64,000 nt of DNA, from positions 1 to 64,000 of the forward strand of contig WNWL01000005.1 of assembly GCA_009733745.1 (NCBI GenBank). The letters are read 5' to 3'. This DNA comes from Oceanobacillus sp. HTM 045 (GTDB lineage: Bacteria; Pseudomonadota; Alphaproteobacteria; Rhodobacterales; Rhodobacteraceae). The notes beneath the pieces were generated by a model. It saw only the letters and a list, made by a program, of their open reading frames with translations. It was not told where the DNA came from and searched no databases. Both the position numbers and the translations under genes were made by a program. Of the stretch, positions 7,496 through 15,552 are shown piece after piece; position 1 is the first letter of the stretch; every line of letters begins with the position of its first letter.

Positions 7496-8320
7496 ATGGA
7501 AACCGTATCCGAGACCCGTGCGTTCGGAGGCGTCCAGGGCGTCTACAAGCACACATCCGAGGCGACGTCCTGCGAGATGACATTCGCCGTCTACCTCCCC
7601 CCCGACGCGGAGGAGGGCCCGGTGCCCTGCCTCTGGTATCTATCGGGCCTCACCTGCACGCACGAGAACGCCATGACCAAGGCCGGCGCGCAGGGCTGGG
7701 CGGCCGACTACGGCGTCGCGCTTATCTTCCCCGACACCTCGCCGCGCGGCGAGGGGGTGGCCAACGACGAGTCCTACGATCTCGGGCAGGGCGCCGGCTT
7801 CTACGTCGATGCGACCGAGACACCCTGGGCGCCGCATTTCCGGATGTACTCCTATCTGACGGAAGAGTTGCAGACGCTCGTCACGGGGAACTTCCCCATC
7901 GCGGCGGACCGGCAGGGGATCACCGGCCATTCCATGGGCGGGCATGGCGCGTTGACCCTCGGGATCAACCGGCCGGATCTCTACCGCTCGATCTCCGCCT
8001 TCTCGCCGATCGCGCATCCGAGCGCGTCGGACTGGGGGCGCAAGCAGCTCACCGCCTATCTCGGCGCGGACGAGGCGAAATGGGCCGATCACGACGCGGC
8101 ACTGCTGCTGAAGAGCCGGGGCTGCACCGCGGAGATCCTCGTGGACCAGGGCGCTGAGGACGAGTTCCTGCCGCTGCTCCGGGCCGATGCGCTGACCTCG
8201 GCGCTGGTCGCGTCCGGCACGCCGCATTGCTACCGCTACCAGCCGGGCTACGACCACAGCTACTTCTTCGTGTCGAGCTTCATGGAAGACCATGTGGCGT
8301 GGCACGCGGAGCGGCTCTAG
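7496..8320 (+). CDS. fghA: S-formylglutathione hydrolase
   Basis: This enzyme hydrolyses S-formylglutathione to formate and glutathione, the last step of glutathione-linked formaldehyde oxidation. The 274-residue alpha/beta hydrolase (esterase D family) has the oxyanion region WYLSGLTCTHEN, the nucleophile motif GHSMGGHGAL, an acid in DQGAEDEFL and the C-terminal histidine in GYDHSYFF. Two ATG codons lie side by side at 7493 and 7496; the second is preferred because the GGAGG ribosome-binding site is too close to the first. The usual partner, glutathione-dependent formaldehyde dehydrogenase, is not in the window. Its place within the xox island ties it to methanol catabolism. Confidence 0.95.
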   Translation: METVSETRAFGGVQGVYKHTSEATSCEMTFAVYLPPDAEEGPVPCLWYLSGLTCTHENAMTKAGAQGWAADYGVALIFPDTSPRGEGVANDESYDLGQGAGFYVDATETPWAPHFRMYSYLTEELQTLVTGNFPIAADRQGITGHSMGGHGALTLGINRPDLYRSISAFSPIAHPSASDWGRKQLTAYLGADEAKWADHDAALLLKSRGCTAEILVDQGAEDEFLPLLRADALTSALVASGTPHCYRYQPGYDHSYFFVSSFMEDHVAWHAERL

Positions 8321-8344
8321 GCGCTATCGGGGGAGGGTCAGACG

Positions 8345-9370
8345 GTGTTCGAGATACTACTGACCGTCTGTCTCGCCGGGGATCCCGCCACCTGCACGAC
8401 GGAGCTGCATCCGGGCGGCGAGACCCTTGAGAGCTGTCGGGCGGCGGCAACGGAGCTTGCCGCCCGCGCAAACGGCGTGGCGCAGGAATGGCCATGCGCC
8501 GAAGCCGGCGCGACGCCATCATTCACCGTCACGGAGGTTGCCCCGGGCGTGTTCGTCCACCGCGGCGTCCACGCGGAGGCCGCCGCGGAGAACCAGGGCG
8601 ATCTCGCGAATATCGGGTTCGTGGTGGGAACGGACTCGGTTGCCGTGATCGACGCGGGCGGCAGCGCCGCCGTCGCCCGCGACCTGCTTGCCGCGATTCG
8701 CCGCGAGACCGATCTGCCGGTGCGCTGGCTGGTTCTCACGCACATGCACCCGGATCATGTGCTCGGCGCGCCGGTGTTCGAGGCAGAGGGAGCGACGGTG
8801 GTCGGCCACGCCGACCTCGCCCGCGCGCTCGGTGCCCGCCGGGAGACCTATCTCGAAGCGAACGCGGAGTTGATCGGGCCCGGCTTCGAGGGCAGCGGCA
8901 CTCCCGCCGAGGTTGATCCGGTTGATGTGCAGCGCAAGATCGACCTCGGCGGGCGCGTCCTCCTACTGGAAGCGCACCCGACCGCGCACACTGACAACGA
9001 CCTGACCGTATTCGATACGGCCACTGGGACGTGGTTTCTGGGCGATCTGCTGTTCATCGACCACCTTCCGGCGATCGACGGATCGATCGCTGGGTGGATC
9101 GAACTGGACGCCACGCTGGCTACCCGGGAGGCCGCGAGGGCGGTTCCCGGCCACGGCCCTGTTGCGGTGCAATGGCCCGTGGGAGGCGATCCGCTGCGCC
9201 AATACCTGGCGGCGCTCGCCGCCGCCGTGCGCGATGCGATCCGGGCCGGCGTGCCGATCCAGGACGTGACCGCGACGGTCGGCGCAGAGATGGCGGAGGG
9301 GTGGCTTCTGGTCGGGGCGTTCCATGGTCGCAACGTCCTCGCGGCCTTCAAGGAACTGGAATGGGAATGA
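8345..9370 (+). CDS. Quinoprotein relay zinc metallohydrolase (SoxH-like) with four-Cys N-terminal module
   Basis: This 341-residue protein starts at GTG. Residues 1 to about 53 are a four-cysteine module (C9, C17, C31, C51) matching the free mini-proteins at 6613 and 35820. Residues about 60-335 form a metallo-beta-lactamase domain with the zinc motif HMHPDH at 133-138 and further ligands in AHPTAHTDNDL, GDLLFIDHLP and PGHGP. SoxH-related hydrolases of this type occur with PQQ dehydrogenases and SoxYZ-like carriers, as here, and are proposed to release a group from the carrier. A classical signal peptide is not obvious: the N-terminus is the Cys module itself. The substrate is unknown. Confidence 0.88.
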   Translation: MFEILLTVCLAGDPATCTTELHPGGETLESCRAAATELAARANGVAQEWPCAEAGATPSFTVTEVAPGVFVHRGVHAEAAAENQGDLANIGFVVGTDSVAVIDAGGSAAVARDLLAAIRRETDLPVRWLVLTHMHPDHVLGAPVFEAEGATVVGHADLARALGARRETYLEANAELIGPGFEGSGTPAEVDPVDVQRKIDLGGRVLLLEAHPTAHTDNDLTVFDTATGTWFLGDLLFIDHLPAIDGSIAGWIELDATLATREAARAVPGHGPVAVQWPVGGDPLRQYLAALAAAVRDAIRAGVPIQDVTATVGAEMAEGWLLVGAFHGRNVLAAFKELEWE

Positions 9371-9625
9371 CACGGAAAGTCTGTTTCCCGGATCATTTTC
9401 GTGCTTCCCGCACCCCGAATGAGCAATCTTCGGTTGCGCGCGGTTCACAAGATGGTAGTTTTGTCGCGGGTAAGCGATCGGAGCGGGGCATTAAGTCCTC
9501 CAGATCCGCGAGCCCTGGCGGCATCCGCCGTCGAACAAACCGAACCTGCCAATAGGCACAAAAGGCAGGCCAATGGGAGGCACGTCGCCGGAGCCGTTTT
9601 GACGGCGTGCCGACGTGGAGGAATC

Positions 9626-11425
9626 ATGAAACGGGCCATACTCGGTGTGCTCGCGGGCGCCCTTCTCGGGGGAGTCGCGCAGGCAAACGACAGTGTTGCT
9701 TCACTCACAGCAGATCCGGCCAGCTGGCCGATCCAGACCGGGGACTACGCGAACACCCGGTACTCGGAACTCGGCGAGATCACGAAGGACAATGTAGGCG
9801 ACCTGCAGGTTGCCTGGACCTTCTCGACTGGCGTTCTGCGCGGACACGAGGGCGGACCCCTCGTTGTCGATGGCGTGATGTACGTTCATTCGCCGTTCCC
9901 GAACAAGGTCTTCGCCCTCGACCTGAACAACGACGGCAAGATCATCTGGACCTACGAGCCGAAGCAGGATCCGGACGTCATCCCGGTAATGTGCTGCGAC
10001 ACCGTGAACCGGGGTCCGGCCTATGCCGACGGGATGATCTTCCTGCACCAGGCCGACACCACGGTCGTCGCGCTCGACGCCAAGACGGGCGAGGTGAAGT
10101 GGTCGGTGGTCAACGGTGATCCGTCCAAGGGCGAGACCAACACCGCGACCGTCCTTCCGGTGAAGGACAAGATCATCGTCGGCATCTCCGGCGGCGAGTT
10201 TGGTGTGAACTGCCACGTCACCGCCTACGACATGAACACGGGCGAGATGCTCTGGCGGGCCCATTCGCAGGGTCCCGACTCGGACATCCTGTTCGATCCG
10301 GAAACTACGACCGAACTGGGCAAGCCGGTCGGTGCCGACAGCTCGCTGAAGACCTGGGAAGGCGATCAGTGGAAAATCGGCGGCGGCTGCACCTGGGGCT
10401 GGTACTCCTACGATCCGGAAACCAACCTCGTCTACTACGGCTCGGGCAACCCCTCGACCTGGAACCCGTCCCAGCGTCCCGGCGACAACAAGTGGTCGAT
10501 GACGATCTTCGCCCGTGATGCCGACACCGGTGTCGCGAAGTGGGTCTACCAGATGACCCCGCACGACGAGTGGGACTACGACGGCATCAACGAGATGATC
10601 CTCGCGGACATCGACGTGAACGGCGAGACCCGCAAGGTGCTGGTGCACTTCGACCGTAACGGCCTCGGCTACACGCTCGACCGCGTGACCGGCGAGCTGC
10701 TCGTTGCCGAGAAGTTCGATCCGGTCGTCAACTGGACCACTGGCGTCGACATGGATCCGTCGTCCGAAACCTACGGCCGTCCGGCCGTCGTTACCGAGTA
10801 CTCGACCGAGGCCGGCGGCGAAGACGTGAACACCACCGGCATCTGCCCGGCGGCGCTCGGCACCAAGGACCAGCAGCCTGCGGCCTTCTCTCCGCAGACC
10901 GGCCTGTTCTACGTCCCGACGAACCACGTCTGCATGGACTACGAGCCGTTCCGCGTGTCCTACACCGCGGGTCAGCCCTATGTCGGTGCCACCCTGTCGA
11001 TGTACCCGGCCCCGGACAGCCACGGCGGCATGGGTAACTTCATCGCCTGGGATGCCGGCAAGGGTGAGATCGTCTGGTCGATCCCCGAGGAGTTCTCGGT
11101 GTGGTCGGGTGCCCTGGCCACGGCCGGCGGCGTCGTGTTCTACGGCACGCTCGAGGGCTACCTGAAGGCGATCGACGCCGAGACGGGCGAGGAACTTTAC
11201 CGGTTCAAGACCCCGTCGGGCATCATCGGCAACGTGATGACCTACGAGCATGGCGGCAAGCAGTACGTCGCCGTCTACTCGGGCATCGGCGGCTGGGCCG
11301 GCATCGGTCTCGCGGCGGGCCTCGTGAACCCGAACGACGGCCTCGGTGCGGTCGGCGGCTACGCGGCGCTCAGCGACTACACCGCCCTCGGCGGCTCGCT
11401 GACGGTGTTTGCCCTGCCTGACTGA
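9626..11425 (+). CDS. xoxF: Lanthanide-dependent methanol dehydrogenase XoxF
   Basis: XoxF is a periplasmic PQQ-dependent alcohol dehydrogenase that oxidises methanol, in some species through to formate, using a lanthanide. The 599-residue precursor has a signal peptide (1-20, ending VAQA), the vicinal disulfide C123-C124 (VMCCDTVN) that covers PQQ, and the eight-bladed propeller pattern. Metal ligands are inferred as E191, N275, catalytic D317 and the extra D319 in HDEWDYDG. That extra Asp distinguishes Ln-dependent XoxF from calcium-dependent MxaF, which has Ala there. The sequence resembles clade XoxF5. C196 and C255 are noted in the findings. The ATG follows GGAGG at the end of a 255-bp upstream region that presumably contains the promoter. 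Confidence 0.96.
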   Translation: MKRAILGVLAGALLGGVAQANDSVASLTADPASWPIQTGDYANTRYSELGEITKDNVGDLQVAWTFSTGVLRGHEGGPLVVDGVMYVHSPFPNKVFALDLNNDGKIIWTYEPKQDPDVIPVMCCDTVNRGPAYADGMIFLHQADTTVVALDAKTGEVKWSVVNGDPSKGETNTATVLPVKDKIIVGISGGEFGVNCHVTAYDMNTGEMLWRAHSQGPDSDILFDPETTTELGKPVGADSSLKTWEGDQWKIGGGCTWGWYSYDPETNLVYYGSGNPSTWNPSQRPGDNKWSMTIFARDADTGVAKWVYQMTPHDEWDYDGINEMILADIDVNGETRKVLVHFDRNGLGYTLDRVTGELLVAEKFDPVVNWTTGVDMDPSSETYGRPAVVTEYSTEAGGEDVNTTGICPAALGTKDQQPAAFSPQTGLFYVPTNHVCMDYEPFRVSYTAGQPYVGATLSMYPAPDSHGGMGNFIAWDAGKGEIVWSIPEEFSVWSGALATAGGVVFYGTLEGYLKAIDAETGEELYRFKTPSGIIGNVMTYEHGGKQYVAVYSGIGGWAGIGLAAGLVNPNDGLGAVGGYAALSDYTALGGSLTVFALPD

Positions 11426-11450
11426 GGCCACGGGCATATCGGAGCAACGA

Positions 11451-11474
11451 AAGGGGCGGAGAGATCCGCCCCTT
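11451..11474 (+). terminator. Strong hairpin between xoxF and xoxG
   Basis: A perfect 10-bp stem, AAGGGGCGGA/TCCGCCCCTT, with a GAGA loop lies 25 bases after the xoxF stop and about 118 bases before xoxG. The descending arm ends in CTTCTCG rather than a pure T-run. It may be a partial terminator or an RNA-stabilising 3' structure that lets xoxF be made in excess over xoxG. Confidence 0.7.
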
Positions 11475-11591
11475 CTCGACTGAACGGGTCGCTCCGCTAC
11501 CGTGGGTCAGGATGCCGGGAGCCGCAACCGCGGCCGGGCGGAGCCCACGCGCGCGCCGGAGGATCCGATCGAGGTCTAGCTTGGGAACACG

Positions 11592-12104
11592 ATGAAACAG
11601 ACATTCTTCGGCATTGCCGCCGCGTTCGCCGCCGCCGGAATCGCCGCACCCGCCGTCGCGCAGGATGACAACATCGCCGTCGCCTACGAGGAGGACGGCA
11701 AGTACTACACTGCGAACGACATCCCCACCTTCAACGTGGGAGATGACGGAACGGTGGACTGGTACACCTTCTCCGGCTTCCGCCGCTATCACTCCGAGTG
11801 CCATGTCTGCCACGGCCCGGACGGCGAGGGCTCGACCTACGCGCCGGCGCTGAAGGAGTCGGCGATCGACATGGACTACTACGACTTCTTCGATGCCGTG
11901 GTGAACGGGATCAAGCGCGTCGATGCGGCCGATAACCAGGTGATGCCGGCCTTCGGAACGAACGCCAACGTCATGTGCTATCTGGACGACATCTACGTCT
12001 ACCTGAAGGCCCGCGGTGCCGACGCGATCCCGCGCGGTCGTCCGGCCAAGAAGGAAAAGAAGCCGGAAGCCTTCATCGAGGCGGAAAATGCCTGCATGGG
12101 CTAG
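11592..12104 (+). CDS. xoxG: c-type cytochrome XoxG, electron acceptor of XoxF
   Basis: This periplasmic monohaem cytochrome receives electrons from XoxF. The 170-residue precursor has a signal peptide (1-23, ending AVAQ), the haem-binding CHVCH at C70-H74 and a likely axial Met at M118 in VMPAFG. Two further cysteines (C129 and C168) fit the 'methanol metabolism-related' four-cysteine cytochrome family. The first part of the mature chain is acidic and aromatic (AYEEDGKYYT), as in methanol dehydrogenase cytochromes. It lies downstream of xoxF and overlaps xoxJ by 17 bases. Confidence 0.93.
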   Translation: MKQTFFGIAAAFAAAGIAAPAVAQDDNIAVAYEEDGKYYTANDIPTFNVGDDGTVDWYTFSGFRRYHSECHVCHGPDGEGSTYAPALKESAIDMDYYDFFDAVVNGIKRVDAADNQVMPAFGTNANVMCYLDDIYVYLKARGADAIPRGRPAKKEKKPEAFIEAENACMG

Positions 12105-12927
12105 GTCCATCCTTTCGGTGCTCGCGGCGCTGGTGCTGGGCCTGTCCCAGGCCGGGGCCGCGGGGACCGACACTTCCGATCTCGTATCGAAAAGCTCGTT
12201 CCGCGTCTGCGCGGATCCGGCCAACATGCCCTTCTCGAACGAAGCGGGAGAAGGCTTCGAGAATGCGATCGCGGAGCTTATTGCTGCCGAGATCGGCCGC
12301 CCCGTGAGCTACACATGGTTTCCGCAGGCCACCGGCTTCGTGCGCAAGACGCTCTCGGAAGCGCGCTGCGACGTCATCATCGGTTTCGCGCAGGGCCATG
12401 AACTGGTCCTCAACACGAACCATTACTACACGTCGGCCTACGCGATCGTGGTCAGCGCGGATGGGCCGCTCGCAGGCGTCGACGCCCTGTCCGATCCGCG
12501 CCTTTCCGACGCGAAACTCGGGATCATTGCCGGCACGCCCCCGGCGAGCCATCTCGCCCGGCATGGCCTGATCGGCCGCGCGCGGCCCTACAGCCTCGTC
12601 GTCGACCGCCGCTACGAGAGCCCCGCTGAGAAAATGGTGGCGGACCTCGAAGCCGGGGAGATCGACGCCGCGATCCTCTGGGGGCCGATTGCAGGGTTTT
12701 TCGCGAAACAGTCCGACACGGCTCTCACGGTCACGCCGCTCCTGAAGGAGGAGGGCGCGCCGCGCCTGTTCTTCCGCGTGACGATGGGCGTGCGGCAGGG
12801 GGAGCTGCGCTGGAAGCGTGAACTCAACTCCCTCATCCGCCGCAACCAGGACAAGATCAACGAGATCCTGATCGGGTTCGGAGTGCCGCTCGTGAACGAC
12901 TACGGCACGGAGCGGATCGACCAATGA
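12088..12927 (+). CDS. xoxJ: XoxJ periplasmic substrate-binding-like protein
   Basis: XoxJ (MoxJ-like) is a periplasmic binding-protein fold protein encoded with XoxF and XoxG; structural work in other species suggests it helps activate or assemble XoxF. The 279-residue precursor has a signal peptide (1-24) and the solute-binding family 3 pattern: FRVCADPANMPFSN, then GFENAIAELIAAEIGRPV, DVIIGFAQG and a C-terminal lobe with DAAILWGPIAGFF. No ABC permease is adjacent, consistent with a non-transport role. The ATG at 12088 lies inside the end of xoxG, and the stop overlaps the next gene as ATGA. Confidence 0.9.
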   Translation: MPAWARSILSVLAALVLGLSQAGAAGTDTSDLVSKSSFRVCADPANMPFSNEAGEGFENAIAELIAAEIGRPVSYTWFPQATGFVRKTLSEARCDVIIGFAQGHELVLNTNHYYTSAYAIVVSADGPLAGVDALSDPRLSDAKLGIIAGTPPASHLARHGLIGRARPYSLVVDRRYESPAEKMVADLEAGEIDAAILWGPIAGFFAKQSDTALTVTPLLKEEGAPRLFFRVTMGVRQGELRWKRELNSLIRRNQDKINEILIGFGVPLVNDYGTERIDQ

Positions 12928-13472
12928 TCCGCCTGATCCCGGCCCTCGCGGCCCTCGCTCTCGCGGTTGTCCCCTGCGCCGCGCAGGACGACATGATCCC
13001 GGAGCCCGACGGCTACCGGATGCAGGAGTTCCGCGGCCCGGTTCCCGCCTCTCTGGAAGGCGGGACCATGATCGACACGGAGACGGCTCACCGGCTCTGG
13101 GAGGCGGGCGAGGCGATTTTCGTGGACGTGTTCCCGCAGCCGCCCCGCCCGGAAGGGCTGCCGGAAGGGACGATCTGGAACGCGCCGCGCCGCGACACCA
13201 TCCCCGGTGGGACGTGGTTGCCCAATGTCGGCTTCGGCGCCATCGAGGCGGAGCGCGACGCCTACTTCCGCGAACACCTGGCGGAGCTGACCGGGGGCGA
13301 TGCCGCGCACCCGCTGGTATTCTATTGCCTCGCCGATTGCTGGATGTCCTGGAACGCCGCCAAGCGCGCCATCGTCGAGTACGGCTACAGCGCGGTCTAC
13401 TGGTACCCGAAGGGAACGGACGGCTGGTCGGCGGCGGGCCACGACCTGCAGAAGGTCGATGCCGCCGAATAG
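12924..13472 (+). CDS. PQQ-dependent catabolism-associated CxxxCW rhodanese-like protein
   Basis: This 182-residue exported protein has a signal peptide (1-20, ending CAAQ). The mature part is a rhodanese-like domain with the family signature FYCLADCWMSWN, giving C135, C139 and W140 and possibly redox or cofactor binding. Other family members sit beside PQQ-dependent alcohol dehydrogenases and their ABC systems, as here. It is translationally coupled to xoxJ through ATGA and ends the xox operon. The biochemical role is not established. Confidence 0.9.
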   Translation: MIRLIPALAALALAVVPCAAQDDMIPEPDGYRMQEFRGPVPASLEGGTMIDTETAHRLWEAGEAIFVDVFPQPPRPEGLPEGTIWNAPRRDTIPGGTWLPNVGFGAIEAERDAYFREHLAELTGGDAAHPLVFYCLADCWMSWNAAKRAIVEYGYSAVYWYPKGTDGWSAAGHDLQKVDAAE

Positions 13473-13479
13473 ACGGGGC

Positions 13480-14679
13480 TCAGCGGCGCTTGAACGTCAC
13501 CGGCAGTGAAACGGGCCCGGTGTTGCCGCTGTCCGGCAGCCATGCTCCCGGCCCGTCATGCGAGAACCCGGTCAGCTTCCCGGCGAGCACCTTGAGCGCC
13601 TCGGTCATGTCCGCCCGCGCGATCCAGTGGCCGATGCAGTGATGGATCCCCGCGCCGAAGCCGAAATGGATCTTTCGCCGCGCCCGGATGTCGAAACTCG
13701 CGTCCGGGAAGGCGCGCGGGTCGGAACACGCCGACTGGCTGAAGAGGTGCAGCGTGGTGCCCTTCTCGATCAGCAGTCCCTCGTACTCGAAGCTCTCCTT
13801 CGCCTCGCGCGTCACCCAGGTCACGGTCGGGCGCACCCGCATTACCTCCTCGACCGCGGCGCCCGCGAGGTCCGGGTCGGCGGCGAGTACCTCCCACTGG
13901 TCGGGATGGGTGATGAACGTGTCCAGCGCGAGGCCGAGCTGGTTCCGCGTGGTGTCGATTCCGCCGAAGATCGAGAGGACAACCATGTCCTCCAGCTCCT
14001 GCTCCGACAGCGTCTCGCCGTGCCCGTCCGCCGTCGCGACCAGACCCTCGATGAAGGTGCCCGGCGCCTTGCCGGCCCGCGTGTCGGCGATGGCTTCCCG
14101 GGCAAAGCCGAACATCGCGTCGGTTGCGGCGTTCACGCGCTCCATGTCGCGCCGGTAGGTGACGCCGAGCGCAAGGCCCATTCCCGCCGCGTGGTCGGCC
14201 AGTTCGCGCCAACCGTCGTGCGGGACGCCCACGAGGTCGCAGATCACCCGAGTCGCGTAAGGTTCCGCGAATTCCGCCATGAACTCGCAGCGGCCCCGGC
14301 CCGAGAAGCCTTCGACCAGTTCCTCGGCGAGCGCCGTGAAGCCCGGACGCAGATCGGCAATCAGGTCCTTCGAGAAGGCGGGCGCGGCCAGCGCGCGGAG
14401 GCGGTCGTGGTCTTCCCCGGTGCGGTTCAGCAGCATCCTGCACCACCACTCCGCGAAGCTTCCCGTCGCGCCGTTATGGGCGGGCCAGGCATGGCTGCCC
14501 TGGCGCAGCCGCGGGTCGCGCATCAGCTTCCCAAGTTGGTGGTATCGGAGCACGGCGATGCCATAGGGCGTGCGTGCGTACCAATTCGTCTCCCGCGCCC
14601 GCGCCACCTCTTCCGACCGCACGGAAAAGGCCGGGTCGGCGACATCGAGCGAGGCAACCTCTTCTACCGCGTCTTTCAT
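13480..14679 (-). CDS. Cytochrome P450
   Basis: This is a soluble bacterial class I P450 of 399 residues. It has the I-helix motif GGIDTTRN (residues 239-246), the K-helix E-x-x-R (EVMR, 278-281) and the haem loop FGFGAGIHHCIG with C348 as the thiolate ligand. No ferredoxin or reductase gene is adjacent, so electron donors must be encoded elsewhere. Substrate cannot be deduced. The start at 14679 is chosen for its GGAGG site six bases upstream; a longer in-frame reading extends into the bioY upstream region without support. It converges on the xox operon with only 7 bases between stops. Confidence 0.93.
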   Translation of the reverse strand: MKDAVEEVASLDVADPAFSVRSEEVARARETNWYARTPYGIAVLRYHQLGKLMRDPRLRQGSHAWPAHNGATGSFAEWWCRMLLNRTGEDHDRLRALAAPAFSKDLIADLRPGFTALAEELVEGFSGRGRCEFMAEFAEPYATRVICDLVGVPHDGWRELADHAAGMGLALGVTYRRDMERVNAATDAMFGFAREAIADTRAGKAPGTFIEGLVATADGHGETLSEQELEDMVVLSIFGGIDTTRNQLGLALDTFITHPDQWEVLAADPDLAGAAVEEVMRVRPTVTWVTREAKESFEYEGLLIEKGTTLHLFSQSACSDPRAFPDASFDIRARRKIHFGFGAGIHHCIGHWIARADMTEALKVLAGKLTGFSHDGPGAWLPDSGNTGPVSLPVTFKRR

Positions 14680-14846
14680 CTCGTTCCTCCGGGACCGCCG
14701 CCGAGCCTGTCGCGGAATTCGTCGGAAGGAAAGCCCCTCTCGCACCTGCAACACGCGATCCGCTGGACAGACGCGCCCGTTATGGGGCAAGACGCTCCGA
14801 TGGGCGGGGCGCCAGACGCACCCCCGGCGACGAAAGGGGAGTGAAT

Positions 14847-15452
14847 ATGACATTCGCAAGGAACGACGCGGTGCTGCAGGAGGCCCTCTGGCCGACCGAC
14901 GGGACGATGCTGTGGGTCAAGCGCGCCGTGCTGGTCGCGTTCGGCATCGCGCTGCTGGCGCTGACCGCCAAGATCAAGGTGATGATCCCGCCCTCGCCGG
15001 TCCCGATCACGCTGACCACCTTCGGCGTTCTGCTGATCGGCACGGCCTACGGGCCACGTCTCGGTTTCGCTACCATCGCCGGTTTCCTGCTCGTCGGACT
15101 GATGGGCTTCGACGTCTTTGCCAACTCCTCGGCGGAGAAGGCCGGCTGGGTTTACATGTCCGGCGGTACGGGCGGTTACCTGGTCGGATACGCCGTCGCC
15201 GCCGCGGTCCTCGGCTGGTTCGCCCGCAAGGGGTGGGACCGCAACGTGGGGCTGATGGCGCTCGGCATGTTCGTTGGCAACCTCGCCATCTACGTGCCGG
15301 GCCTGCTGTGGCTCAACACCTTCGCCGAGAACTGGGCGCAGACCTTCGAGTGGGGCCTGACCCCGTTCCTGATCGGCGACGCAATGAAGCTCGGCCTCGC
15401 CGCGCTGCTCGTCCCGGCCCTCTGGAAGCTGGTCGGCTCCGCCCGCACCTGA
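14847..15452 (+). CDS. bioY: BioY-type biotin transporter
   Basis: BioY is the substrate-specific membrane subunit of ECF biotin importers and in many alphaproteobacteria works without dedicated partners. The 201-residue protein has about six hydrophobic segments from residue 26 onward. It also has the family motifs: VMIPPSPVPITLTTFGVLL (biotin-binding PVP-x-T-x-Q-like region, here PVPITLTTF), GTAYGPRLG and the GGTGGYLVGY loop. Start and ribosome-binding site (AAAGGGGAG) are clear. No bioM, bioN or bio biosynthesis genes are adjacent. I saw no BioR-type palindrome in the 167 bp upstream. Confidence 0.9.
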   Translation: MTFARNDAVLQEALWPTDGTMLWVKRAVLVAFGIALLALTAKIKVMIPPSPVPITLTTFGVLLIGTAYGPRLGFATIAGFLLVGLMGFDVFANSSAEKAGWVYMSGGTGGYLVGYAVAAAVLGWFARKGWDRNVGLMALGMFVGNLAIYVPGLLWLNTFAENWAQTFEWGLTPFLIGDAMKLGLAALLVPALWKLVGSART

Positions 15453-15459
15453 CGAGCCC

Positions 15460-15484
15460 GGCCCGGCCGCAGCGCGGCCGGGCC
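15460..15484 (+). terminator. GC-rich hairpin after bioY
   Basis: A perfect 11-bp stem, GGCCCGGCCGC/GCGGCCGGGCC, with a 3-nt AGC loop starts seven bases after the bioY stop. The following sequence is CCGCTTCCC rather than T-rich, so it may be a terminator with a poor tail or an mRNA end stabiliser. Confidence 0.55.
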
Positions 15485-15552
15485 CCGCTTCCCGACTCAT
15501 CCCCCGAAGGGTATGCTCGCCTTTTACGCGATGCATTCGGGGGCATTGATTC

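Noticed and set aside
9371-9625. Coding potential before xoxF
   Set aside because: The frame open from 9401 has no ribosome-binding site, and the XoxF signal peptide begins at 9626 after GGAGG. I found no definite promoter motif in this stretch.
14680-14846. BioR or other biotin regulator site upstream of bioY
   Set aside because: No TTATAGATA-like palindrome could be found.
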